A program made the position numbers and the translations under genes. Shown one piece after another: positions 6,813 through 13,909 of a DNA stretch of 16,390 nt. The notes under the pieces are model-generated. The model saw only the letters and a list, made by a program, of their open reading frames with translations. It searched no databases and was not told where the DNA came from. The stretch's first letter is position 1; the number at the start of each line of letters is the position of its first letter. Source of the stretch: Deltaproteobacteria bacterium (GTDB taxonomy: Bacteria > Myxococcota_A > Polyangia > Polyangiales > Houyiibacteriaceae); contig QMMB01000013.1 in assembly GCA_003647035.1 (NCBI GenBank), positions 1-16,390 of the forward strand. Direction: 5' to 3'.

Positions 6813-7844
6813 ATGAGTCGCGCAGTATCGATCGGCCCCACGCAACAAAGCCCCATCGGAACTACCCTAGAACGGCACCTGCTCGACCGCCAGCGCCGCA
6901 TGCCTCAAGCGACGGGCGATTTCACCGGTCTTTTCCAACAGATCAGCTTGGCGTCCAAAATCATAGGCAGCCGGGTCAGCAAAGCGGGGCTGTCAGGCAT
7001 CCTCGGACGCACCGGAACGACGAATGTCCAGGGGGAACAGGTCCAAAAGCTCGACGACTTCGCCAACACCACGATCGTGAACACCGTCGAGGCGGGAGGA
7101 CATGTCTGCGTGATGGGAAGCGAGGAGGTCGAAGGGCCAATCCAAATCCCGCCGCAGTACCCGCAGGGCAAGTACGTGCTGCAGTTCGACCCCCTCGACG
7201 GATCGGGCAACATCGACATCAACGCATCGATCGGAACTATCTTTTCGATTCACCGACGGCTTACGCCGGATGGTACGCCCGGGACGCTGCAAGACTTGCT
7301 GCAGCCAGGCAGCGACATCGTGGCGGCAGGCTACGTGGTGTACGGCTCGTCCAACATGATGGTGTACTCCACCGGCGATCAAGTCGATGGATTCACCTAT
7401 GACCCGGGAGTCGGCGAATTCTTCTTGTCGCATCCGAACATTCGAATCCCTCAGCGCGGTGCCATTTACTCGATCAACGAAGGCAACTACCACGGTTGGG
7501 CTGAGGGCATTCAGCAGTGGGTTGACTGGATCAAGACGCCCTCCGAGAACAAGAAAGCGTACCGGCTGCGGTACATCGGTGCGATGGTTGCTGACCTGCA
7601 CAGGACGCTGCTGCGCGGAGGCATCTTCGTCTACCCGGCGGACACGAAGAACCAGCGGGGCAAGCTCCGTCTGCTTTACGAAGCCTCACCCATGGCGTTC
7701 CTCGTCGAGGCGGCCGGCGGCAGTGCCTCCGACGGCCACAGAAGGATCCTCACGATCGAGCCAAAGGAGCTCCATGAGCGGACGCCCGTATTCATGGGTA
7801 GCCCCGACGACGTGGCAGACGCGCTTCGATTCGCGGGCGCGTGA
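6813..7844 (+). CDS. fbp: Fructose-1,6-bisphosphatase class I
   Basis: Gluconeogenic enzyme that hydrolyses fructose-1,6-bisphosphate to fructose-6-phosphate, Mg-dependent, cytosolic. Conserved blocks in order: AGLSGILGRTGTTNVQGE, KLDDFAN, the metal-binding GSEEVEGP, DPLDGSGNID (D126-D129), AAGYVVYGSS, SINEGNY, RYIGAMVADLHR, and KLRLLYEASPMAFLVEAAGG near the C-terminus. The frame is open to a GTG at 6747, but the ATG at 6813 (343 residues) fits the family N-terminus better (LERHLLDRQR then the helix ending ATGDFTGLF). The ribosome binding site is weak (gcccggcagca), and the GTG start would add 22 residues with no family match. It is convergent with the AgmX-like gene with a 6-base gap. Confidence 0.95.
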   Translation: MSRAVSIGPTQQSPIGTTLERHLLDRQRRMPQATGDFTGLFQQISLASKIIGSRVSKAGLSGILGRTGTTNVQGEQVQKLDDFANTTIVNTVEAGGHVCVMGSEEVEGPIQIPPQYPQGKYVLQFDPLDGSGNIDINASIGTIFSIHRRLTPDGTPGTLQDLLQPGSDIVAAGYVVYGSSNMMVYSTGDQVDGFTYDPGVGEFFLSHPNIRIPQRGAIYSINEGNYHGWAEGIQQWVDWIKTPSENKKAYRLRYIGAMVADLHRTLLRGGIFVYPADTKNQRGKLRLLYEASPMAFLVEAAGGSASDGHRRILTIEPKELHERTPVFMGSPDDVADALRFAGA

Positions 7845-7850
7845 GCCGGT

Positions 7851-8438
7851 CTAGAGCTTCGGCATCATCTGAAACGGCACCGAGGTCCGCACGCACCCGT
7901 CGCTCGGCTTCGGGAACTTCCACGTCCTGGCGACGCGCTTCACGCAGGCATACACCTGGCGGTCTCTCAGCGTGCCGTCCACCGAGACTGCCCTCACCGA
8001 GCCATGCGCACCGATGGTGAGCAGAACGGTCATCGAGCCTTGGAGCAGGTTGTTGTCCTTGAGCCCCCGCTCGTAGCAGGTTTGCACTTGCTTGCTCGGT
8101 TGGCCCTTGAGGACGGCCGTGAGCTCCCCGGCGTCCAGGTTGCCGCGGCAGACCCAATCCTCGGGCCGGGTCTGCGAGGAACGGCCGGGCTTGGAAGGCG
8201 GAGGGGCCTCATCGGCGTCCTCGAGCCCGGCATCTTCGTCCGGGATCTCGATCTCCGCGGCGAACTGTGCCCGCGTAGGCGCTTCGGCGACAGGCTCGGC
8301 GGCCTCGGCCTGGGGGGGTGGATCGTCGGTTTTGAAGAAGAACCAAACCCCGCCGGCAGCGAGGAGGAGGAGCAAGGCAATAAGGCCGTACTTGCCATCG
8401 TTCTTCTGCAGCGGCGGTAGACTCGAGCCTGGGGTCAC
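7851..8438 (-). CDS. Inner-membrane protein with AgmX/PglI-type C-terminal domain
   Basis: Protein of 195 residues with a short cytosolic N-terminus, one membrane helix (about 17-35), an acidic Pro/Glu/Ala linker (38-90) and a periplasmic domain (about 97-191). The domain has the AgmX/PglI C-terminal pattern: VQTCYERGL, GSMTVLLTIGAHGSV, VYACVKRVARTWKFP and a final SVPFQM. It resembles a TonB C-terminal fold. Four cysteines (C97, C121, C165, C182) may form two disulfides in the periplasm. This domain is common in myxobacteria, where AgmX and PglI were found through gliding-motility mutants; a motility role here is not shown. The start is GTG without a ribosome binding site, but with TACACT seven bases upstream. 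The exact start is uncertain. Confidence 0.82.
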   Translation of the reverse strand: MTPGSSLPPLQKNDGKYGLIALLLLLAAGGVWFFFKTDDPPPQAEAAEPVAEAPTRAQFAAEIEIPDEDAGLEDADEAPPPSKPGRSSQTRPEDWVCRGNLDAGELTAVLKGQPSKQVQTCYERGLKDNNLLQGSMTVLLTIGAHGSVRAVSVDGTLRDRQVYACVKRVARTWKFPKPSDGCVRTSVPFQMMPKL

Positions 8439-8445
8439 GGGCCGG

Positions 8446-8474
8446 AGTGTAGAATCCTCTGCAGATCAAGCCAA
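8446..8474 (-). promoter_or_regulatory. Candidate promoter of the AgmX/PglI-domain gene
   Basis: On the minus strand TTGGCT (8474-8469), a 17-base spacer and TACACT (8451-8446). Each hexamer matches consensus at four of six bases. The -10 ends seven bases before the GTG at 8438, so transcription would begin at or next to the start codon and the message would be leaderless. Confidence 0.4.
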
Positions 8475-8478
8475 CTCC

Positions 8479-8496
8479 CGAGCCACTCGGGGCTCG
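8479..8496. other. Inverted repeat between the AgmX-like and ppiD-like genes
   Basis: CGAGCC, a 6-base loop, then GGCTCG, followed by five A on the plus strand. The A-run is on the wrong side for a terminator of either gene. It lies between the two candidate promoters and could be an operator or chance. Confidence 0.25.
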
Positions 8497-8508
8497 AAAA
8501 ACCGCAGT

Positions 8509-8537
8509 TTGCCGGGAGCCAACCTCTCCTCTATGGT
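8509..8537 (+). promoter_or_regulatory. Candidate promoter of the ppiD-like gene
   Basis: TTGCCG (8509-8514), a 17-base spacer, TATGGT (8532-8537). Both hexamers match sigma70 consensus at four of six bases. The leader to the ATG at 8565 would be about 20 bases, with no clear ribosome binding site. Confidence 0.35.
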
Positions 8538-8564
8538 TCCGCCTCTTTAACCGGCAAATTGGCG

Positions 8565-10175
8565 ATGATTGACAAGTTCAAAGGCTTCTTTCTAGTTCTA
8601 CTCGTGGTGCTGCTTTCGGCGGTGTTTGCCCTCCAATTCGGAGGTGGTCAGGCCGAAGGATGCGCAGCGGGGGGCAGCACATATCTCGCGCGCGTGTATG
8701 ACCAGACGCTGAGCAAGGGCGACTTCGAGGCGGCTTACGCGGTCGCCAACTTCGGGAGGCTGCCCGAAGAGACGCAACGGTCGATGCGACTGCCCGAGTT
8801 GGTGCTCGATGGATTGATCAACCGCACCCTACTTGCACGCGAAGCGCGTCGGGTCGGGTTCGACGTCAGCCAAGAAGAGGTCATGACGCGCTTCGTCAAC
8901 GAGGGCGTCATTCTCCTGTCGCTCGGAGTCGGAGCGCCGCCGATGCTTCCTCAAGGGGAGATTCCGGTTTCGTTCACCGACAAGGAGGGCGCCTTCAACA
9001 AGGACCTCGCCGAACGCTACATCCAGAACGGCCTTCGTCGCAGCGTCGGCGAGTTTGCCGACGCACAGGTGGACGAGTACTTGGCTGCGCAGATGCGCGA
9101 GCTCGTGGCCTCGACGGTCAACGTCAGCGAAGCCGAGATCTGGGACGACTACGTCCGCGAGAACGACAACGCAAGGATCAGTTACGTCCGCTTCTCGCCG
9201 GCCTATTACATCAGGCAGAAGCCGGATACGTCGGAGGCTGCGCTCGCAGCGTGGATCGAAAACAACGAGGACCGTCTCGCGGCGGAGTACGAGACCAACA
9301 AGCACCGCTACACCAACCTCGAGAAGCAAGTCCGTGCGCGCCACATTCTCGTCAAGGCGGGCAGCTACGCGACCGACGAACAGAAGGCCGAGGCCAAGAA
9401 ACAAGCCGTCACGTTGCAGAAGCGCGCGGCCAAGGGCGAGGATTTCGCCGCGCTCGCCAGCAAGCACAGCGGCGACCAAATCACGGCGAAAAACGGCGGA
9501 GATATCGGTTTTCTCAAAAAAGGCACGATGCCCGAATCATTTGATGGGGCTCTGTTCTCGATGGAGGTGGACGAGATTTCCGCGGTCGTGGAGACTTCAT
9601 ATGGGTTCCACGTCATCCAAGTCCTCGCGATTCGCGAAGGCGATGTGCCGGTCGACGAGGCCAAGCGCGAGCTCGCGGAGAGCCTGTACCGGGCAGACTG
9701 GCTCGAAGCCCGTGCGCGCAAGGCGGCTGCAGACACGCTCGCCTCCTGGCGGCGAAGCAACGATGACGACGCCGTCGCCCAGAGTTTAACCGCCGCGGCC
9801 AAGCAGCAGGGTAGCGAGTCCGCACTCACACCCAGCCTCGAGGAGACTACAGAGTTTGGGCGCTCCGACACGCCCGTGCCGGGCCTGTCGACGACCGCAC
9901 TACTGGACGCCGTGTTCGCGTTGCCCGAGGGGGAGGCTTTCCCCACCGGCCCCGTCAGGCTCGGACGCGAATGGCTGATCTTCCGGCTCATCGACCGGCA
10001 GCGTCCGGACGAAGCGGCTTTCACCGATGCGGTTCGAGAGTCGACCCGAGACGTTCTGCAGACGCTCAAGAAGAAAGAGACGGTCGATCTCTACATTCAG
10101 CGGCTTCGCGCGAAGGCAACGTCAGACAAAGCTCTTCGCGTCAACGCGCTCTCCAACGAGGATGGCCGTAGTTAA
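8565..10175 (+). CDS. ppiD: PpiD-like peptidyl-prolyl cis-trans isomerase (SurA_N / parvulin), membrane-anchored
   Basis: Periplasmic folding factor of 536 residues anchored by one N-terminal helix (about 7-25 after MIDKFK). A SurA/PpiD-type N-terminal chaperone region follows (about 35-240, including LVLDGLINRTLLAREARRVG). A parvulin rotamase domain spans about 253-355 (ARHILVKAG, GGDIGFLKKGTMPESFDGALFS, YGFHVIQV). A second PpiD-like C-terminal region ends the protein. E. coli PpiD is somewhat longer and also has a helix-plus-periplasmic layout. An in-frame TTG at 8559 adds two residues; I prefer the ATG at 8565 since MIDKF matches relatives. The stop lies inside the start of the M16 protease gene, suggesting coupled expression of a folding factor and a protease. 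PpiD versus an anchored SurA is not fully settled. Confidence 0.87.
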   Translation: MIDKFKGFFLVLLVVLLSAVFALQFGGGQAEGCAAGGSTYLARVYDQTLSKGDFEAAYAVANFGRLPEETQRSMRLPELVLDGLINRTLLAREARRVGFDVSQEEVMTRFVNEGVILLSLGVGAPPMLPQGEIPVSFTDKEGAFNKDLAERYIQNGLRRSVGEFADAQVDEYLAAQMRELVASTVNVSEAEIWDDYVRENDNARISYVRFSPAYYIRQKPDTSEAALAAWIENNEDRLAAEYETNKHRYTNLEKQVRARHILVKAGSYATDEQKAEAKKQAVTLQKRAAKGEDFAALASKHSGDQITAKNGGDIGFLKKGTMPESFDGALFSMEVDEISAVVETSYGFHVIQVLAIREGDVPVDEAKRELAESLYRADWLEARARKAAADTLASWRRSNDDDAVAQSLTAAAKQQGSESALTPSLEETTEFGRSDTPVPGLSTTALLDAVFALPEGEAFPTGPVRLGREWLIFRLIDRQRPDEAAFTDAVRESTRDVLQTLKKKETVDLYIQRLRAKATSDKALRVNALSNEDGRS

Positions 10176-11466
10176 CGGGGTGAGCCTTAGCGAGCTGCCC
10201 ACCGAGTCGTTGACGCTCGGCAACAGCCTGCGGGTGCGCCTCATTCCGTTGCCCCACCTGCAATCAGCGACCGTGTCGTTCTTCGTCCGGGTCGGCTCTC
10301 GCTACGAAACCGCTCAGACCAACGGCTTGAGCCACTTTCTCGAGCATATGCTGTATCGCGGCACCGAGACGCACCCTGCGGCGCACGAGCTCAACCTCGC
10401 GATCGAGCGACTTGGCGGAACTCTCGATGCCACCACGCACGTGGACTTCACGAGCTACGAGCTCACGCTTCCGAGCGAGACGATCGCCAAAGGCGCCGAG
10501 CTGCTCGCCGAGGTCTTACGTGAGCCGCTGTTGACGGAGCTCAGTACGGAGAAGCAGATCATTCGGGAAGAAATTCTCGAAGAGCTGAACGAAGAAGGTC
10601 AGCAGATCGACATCGACAACGTGTCGCGGGAACTGCTCTACCCGGGTCACCCGCTCGGATTCTCCATCGCCGGCCCGCTCGCCAACTTGGATCGGTTCGA
10701 GCGTACTGATTTGAGGAGGCATCACACCGATCACTACGCGGCTCGCAACTCGGTGATCTGCGTGGCGGGCGCGTTCGACCCGCGCGAGCTCGGTGACACG
10801 ATTCACTCGCACTTCGACGGGATGCAGGTCGGCGACGCAATCCAGCCCAGCATGGCGCCTCGCGACGTAGCGCCGGCTCGCTTCTCCTACGTACACGAGC
10901 ATGGGAGCCAGACCGATGTGCGACTCTCGTTTCATACCCCCGGAATCCTGAGCCCGGAGGCGCCGATCCTGCTGTTGCTAGCGCGTGTCCTCGATGACGG
11001 GTTGAGCACACGGGTTCATCAAACGATCTGCGAAGAGCGAGGATTGGCGTATGAGGCTTTCGCGGGCAACGACACCTTCGAGGACTGCGGCGTGTTCGAC
11101 TTTGGAGCTTCGGTGGAACACAAAAAGGCACCCGTCCTCATCGAAACCGTGTTCGAGCTCATCGAAGAGCTACGGCGGGACCCGCCCACCGAGGATGAGG
11201 TAGAAAAGGCGAAAAGGCGCTATTTGTGGGATCTCCGCACTGTTCGCGATGACCCCGAGGCCACCGCTCATTTCGTGGGAAGCAGCGCGTTGTTCGGTAT
11301 TGCGGAGCAACTCGGAGCGATGGCGGCCGAGGTGGCGCAAGTCACACCTGCCGACATCCAACGAACCGTGCAGGATTCCCTCGACCGCAAGAACGCCTAC
11401 CTAACGTGCGTGGGCGTGTTGGATAACGGGTTGCTCTCGGATATGCGTGGCCTGGTCGGGGCTTAG
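10162..11466 (+). CDS. M16-family zinc metalloprotease (pitrilysin / processing-peptidase type)
   Basis: Single-module M16B-type peptidase of 434 residues. The inverted zinc motif is H58-F-L-E61-H62 and the third ligand E137 follows 74 residues after H62, so the active site is intact. The C-terminal half keeps the GLSTRVHQTICEERGLAY block typical of the second M16 domain. Such proteins degrade or process short or unfolded peptides; its location is unclear as no signal peptide is seen. The ATG at 10162 overlaps the ppiD-like gene by 14 bases and has GAGG directly in front of it, which is very close; an in-frame GTG at 10180 is an alternative start. Upstream frame (10027-10161) lies within ppiD and is Arg/Ser-rich shadow. 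The stop overlaps that of the moaD-moaE gene by four bases. Confidence 0.9.
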   Translation: MAVVNGVSLSELPTESLTLGNSLRVRLIPLPHLQSATVSFFVRVGSRYETAQTNGLSHFLEHMLYRGTETHPAAHELNLAIERLGGTLDATTHVDFTSYELTLPSETIAKGAELLAEVLREPLLTELSTEKQIIREEILEELNEEGQQIDIDNVSRELLYPGHPLGFSIAGPLANLDRFERTDLRRHHTDHYAARNSVICVAGAFDPRELGDTIHSHFDGMQVGDAIQPSMAPRDVAPARFSYVHEHGSQTDVRLSFHTPGILSPEAPILLLLARVLDDGLSTRVHQTICEERGLAYEAFAGNDTFEDCGVFDFGASVEHKKAPVLIETVFELIEELRRDPPTEDEVEKAKRRYLWDLRTVRDDPEATAHFVGSSALFGIAEQLGAMAAEVAQVTPADIQRTVQDSLDRKNAYLTCVGVLDNGLLSDMRGLVGA

Positions 11467-12134
11467 TCGTCGAGGTTTACCCAGCGCGCGTCGCCATCGC
11501 GTCCCCGCTCCTTCTTCCAGAGCGGGACGGTCTCTTTGATCCGATCGATCGCCTTGCGACAGGCCGCAAACGCGTCTTCTCGATGAGCCGCACTCGCCGC
11601 CACGCAGACCGCAACGTCACCGATGTCGAGCGCGCCAACCCGATGGACCGCCGCAATCCGAACGCCCGGGTGCTCGGCGACGACGCCTTCGAGCACACGA
11701 TTCATTTCTTGTTGAGCAAGGGTCTCGTGGGCTTCGTAGTCGAGCCCGGAGACCTCTTTCCCATCGGCGTGGTCACGGACGACCCCATGGAAAATACAAA
11801 TGCCACCCGCTCCCGGGTGCTCGACCGTTTTGCGAACTTCATCGAGCGAGATTTCCTGCTCGACGACCCTACAAGAAACGCTAGGCGATCCGCCGGCCAC
11901 GGGCGGCAATACATCGACACGATCGCCATCGTGAAGCGGGTGCGCCGTGTCGACAAACTCACCATTCACCGCCAATCGCATGCGCCCTAGGAGCGCCCCG
12001 AGCGAAGGGAAGCGATCGATGACTGCACTGCGCAACTCGATCTGCTCAACGCTTTCGGGCGCGAACTCGAACGTCGAGCTCCGGCACCCAGCGAGCTCCT
12101 TCGCGGCCGCGTAATAGTGAACGGTCACTTTCAT
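11463..12134 (-). CDS. Molybdopterin synthase, MoaD-MoaE fusion
   Basis: Fusion of both subunits of molybdopterin synthase, which inserts two sulfurs into cyclic pyranopterin monophosphate. Residues 1-82 are the ubiquitin-like sulfur carrier MoaD, ending VLPPVAGG (G81-G82). Residues about 86-223 are MoaE, with FHGVVRDH (R120) and catalytic-type lysines K200 and K207 in IDRIKETVPLWKKE, matching the seven-residue spacing of E. coli K119 and K126. MoaD works through a C-terminal Gly thiocarboxylate, so the fusion must be cleaved after G82; such cleavage is known for Mycobacterium tuberculosis MoaX. No other molybdopterin gene is in the window. The ATG has no good ribosome binding site; TAGGGT lies eight bases upstream. 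It is convergent with the M16 gene. Confidence 0.93.
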   Translation of the reverse strand: MKVTVHYYAAAKELAGCRSSTFEFAPESVEQIELRSAVIDRFPSLGALLGRMRLAVNGEFVDTAHPLHDGDRVDVLPPVAGGSPSVSCRVVEQEISLDEVRKTVEHPGAGGICIFHGVVRDHADGKEVSGLDYEAHETLAQQEMNRVLEGVVAEHPGVRIAAVHRVGALDIGDVAVCVAASAAHREDAFAACRKAIDRIKETVPLWKKERGRDGDARWVNLDD

Positions 12135-12142
12135 GAGACGGG

Positions 12143-12148
12143 ACCCTA
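12143..12148 (-). promoter_or_regulatory. Possible -10 box of moaD-moaE fusion gene
   Basis: TAGGGT on the minus strand, eight bases before the ATG at 12134, with no ribosome binding site between. The -35 region is poor. It pairs with the same hexamer on the plus strand for the divergent gene. Confidence 0.3.
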
Positions 12149-12185
12149 GCAGGCATCGAAATGAGGGCAGCCGGGCCTGGCGTGA

Positions 12186-12191
12186 TAGGGT
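12186..12191 (+). promoter_or_regulatory. Possible extended -10 box of the unknown exported-protein gene
   Basis: TGA-TAGGGT carries the TGn of an extended -10 and ends nine bases before the GTG at 12201. No ribosome binding site is visible, so transcription may begin almost at the start codon. Confidence 0.3.
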
Positions 12192-12200
12192 TCATCACTC

Positions 12201-13031
12201 GTGAGTGAGTCGGGACTCAAGCTTATTGCGTGGTTGGTCGCGGCGGGTGTGACAGGCGCGACGCTGGCGGTTCCGCAGCCGGTAGACCCCTGGGAGATGC
12301 CGAGCCTAGTCCTCGACCGCGCGGCGACCTCCGATGCAATCAAGCTCGATCAGACGCTCGCCGGCGAGGTACTCGAGACATCGGAGGCGCAGACGCTTCG
12401 GACGCTGTTCCTCGACCATGGTCGAGCGGAGGCGAATCCCCCGTACGAGCGACTCGAGTTCGACGAGCGGCAGACAGCGATCTACCGTGCAAACGAAGCG
12501 CTCTTCGAGAAGCATGGTGCCGCTGCACTCGGGGCAATGAGAGCGAGTGCCGTCGACGAATTCATGCGCGTGTTGGGCGACGGCTTGCATGAAGGGCAGG
12601 ACGACTACGAGACGGGCGTGCTCGGTGGCATTCGCGCGGTCCTCGAGCGGTACGGCGCAACGCGCGATGGCGTGCTCGTCGCGCCGCCCCTGACCGCGCG
12701 CGTGTTCTACAAGGCGCGCTGGAACTCGATTCACCGGCGAGCATTCGTCGAGGGTTTCGCCCCAGTCGAGCTCCAAGCCTACTGGGGCTGGCTGGCACTG
12801 CATGGCTGGGGTAAAGCCCTCGACGAACGCGAGGACGCGCTGGTGGCATTTCGTGACGCCGGCGGATTTGGTACGCAGGAGGCCGCGGCGCTTTTTGATT
12901 TGCTGGCAGGTCGCCCGGACCGGTCGGCGAGGTCGCTAGAGGCGCTTTACGAGGCAACGGGTGAGCTTCGCTTACGCAACCTTGCGCTTGGCGCTCTGCA
13001 CGCCGCCCTTTTACCCGTGAGCGGGCCATGA
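12201..13031 (+). CDS. Unrecognised protein with N-terminal signal or anchor segment
   Basis: I do not recognise this 276-residue protein. It begins with a hydrophobic segment (about 6-24, LKLIAWLVAAGVTGATLAV) that could be a signal peptide or anchor, so the rest is probably periplasmic. The remainder looks mainly alpha-helical and charged, with no cysteine. Notable stretches are AVDEFMRVLGDGL, ARVFYKARWNSIHRRAF and a tryptophan-rich AYWGWLALHGWGKAL. The C-terminal third (about 200-270) has the A/L/E/R periodicity of helical repeats, but I cannot assign TPR or HEAT units. The start is GTG at 12201, chosen because the signal segment begins right after it; no ribosome binding site is seen. It precedes pssA by 45 bases, so the two may share a transcript. 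Coding is supported by length, codon bias and tight spacing. Confidence 0.75.
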   Translation: MSESGLKLIAWLVAAGVTGATLAVPQPVDPWEMPSLVLDRAATSDAIKLDQTLAGEVLETSEAQTLRTLFLDHGRAEANPPYERLEFDERQTAIYRANEALFEKHGAAALGAMRASAVDEFMRVLGDGLHEGQDDYETGVLGGIRAVLERYGATRDGVLVAPPLTARVFYKARWNSIHRRAFVEGFAPVELQAYWGWLALHGWGKALDEREDALVAFRDAGGFGTQEAAALFDLLAGRPDRSARSLEALYEATGELRLRNLALGALHAALLPVSGP

Positions 13032-13076
13032 TACGAGGCACTAAGTGGACATGGAGCGGAAAGATTCGAGTCTGAT

Positions 13077-13856
13077 GTGAAGGTCGACCTCAAGAAGAGC
13101 CTCTTCATACTTCCCAACCTCTTCACGCTCTCGAGCGTGTTGTGTGGGTACTACGCGATCTTGATCCTCTCGGGTCAGCCGACGGGCGATGATTTCTACC
13201 GCTCCGCGATCCTCATCGTCTTCGCGCTATTCTTCGACGGAATCGACGGGCGGGTTGCCCGCCTGACCAAGACGCAGTCGGCGATCGGGGTTCAGCTCGA
13301 CTCTCTCGCCGACATGATCTCTTTTGGGGTCGCGCCGGCTGTCCTCGTCTACCGCTGGTCACTCACCGAACTCGGCACCGGCGGCATGCTGGTTGGCTTC
13401 GTGTTCGTCGCGACGGGCGCAATCCGGCTCGCGCGCTTCAACGTCGCTTCCACAGGGGACGACGGCCAGCCACATGCCCCCGCAAAGTACACGCAAGGGC
13501 TGCCAATACCAGCCGCCGCCGGCATCTTGATCTCGATTGTGGTTGCGAACCACCTCACCGGGAGGCTGCCGTTTACCCCGATTCTGATCTCCGTTCTCGT
13601 GGTCACGCTCTCGGTCTTCATGGTGAGCGCGATGCCCTTCCGCTCCTTCAAAGACCTGAAGCTCAACTGGAGAACGGTGGCATTCATCTCGGTGACAATC
13701 TGCGTGACGGTGTGGATTGCTCTGAAGGTTCATCCGTCGATGGCGCTCGTTTGGTTGCTCGCGGCCTACGTGGTCATTGGCATCGTCGAGAGCCTGATCG
13801 CATTGACGCACAAGGCACGCGCCGGGATCGACAAAGCCAGCGGACGTTCAACCTAG
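13077..13856 (+). CDS. pssA: CDP-diacylglycerol-serine O-phosphatidyltransferase
   Basis: Integral membrane enzyme of the CDP-alcohol phosphatidyltransferase family (259 residues). It makes phosphatidylserine, the precursor of phosphatidylethanolamine, from CDP-diacylglycerol and serine. The family signature is complete: D57-G58-x2-A61-R62-x8-G71-x3-D75-x3-D79. The N-terminal LKKSLFILPNLFTLSSVLCGYYAI is typical of the PssA type II subgroup. About seven hydrophobic segments follow. The start is GTG at 13077, overlapping by four bases (GTGA) a 9-codon open frame from an ATG at 13051. No psd (decarboxylase) gene is adjacent, unlike in many bacteria. The stop lies inside a hairpin shared with the convergent glycosyltransferase gene. 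PssA is preferred over PgsA because of the N-terminal block. Confidence 0.92.
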   Translation: MKVDLKKSLFILPNLFTLSSVLCGYYAILILSGQPTGDDFYRSAILIVFALFFDGIDGRVARLTKTQSAIGVQLDSLADMISFGVAPAVLVYRWSLTELGTGGMLVGFVFVATGAIRLARFNVASTGDDGQPHAPAKYTQGLPIPAAAGILISIVVANHLTGRLPFTPILISVLVVTLSVFMVSAMPFRSFKDLKLNWRTVAFISVTICVTVWIALKVHPSMALVWLLAAYVVIGIVESLIALTHKARAGIDKASGRST

Positions 13857-13872
13857 CCCCGATCCGGGCTAG
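13853..13872. terminator. Hairpin at the end of pssA, possible terminator
   Basis: Perfect 7-bp stem CTAGCCC / GGGCTAG with a 6-base loop, including the pssA stop codon TAG. On the plus strand it is followed by a modest pyrimidine run (tcctcgtcttc) rather than a true T-run. It sits between two convergent genes and may act in one or both directions. Confidence 0.45.
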
Positions 13873-13909
13873 TCCTCGTCTTCAGTCCTCGTCTTCAGTC
13901 CTCGTCTTC
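13871..13909. repeat. 13-bp tandem repeat, three perfect copies
   Basis: The unit agtcctcgtcttc occurs at 13871-13883, 13884-13896 and 13897-13909 without mismatch. On the minus strand it covers the last codons (Glu-Asp-Glu-Asp) and stop of the glycosyltransferase gene. The unit length is not a multiple of three, so added copies shift frame; each junction creates a TGA directly after the EDED codons, which keeps the protein end unchanged. Confidence 0.95.

Noticed and set aside
8479..8496. Hairpin considered as a terminator
   Set aside because: It is followed by an A-run on the plus strand and lies upstream of both flanking genes.
10027..10161. N-terminal extension of the M16 protease frame
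   Set aside because: These codons lie inside the ppiD-like gene and read as an Arg/Ser-rich stretch unlike M16 N-termini; ATG at 10162 fits better.
13871..13909. Short repeats considered as a CRISPR array
   Set aside because: The copies are directly adjacent 13-mers without spacers and overlap a coding end.
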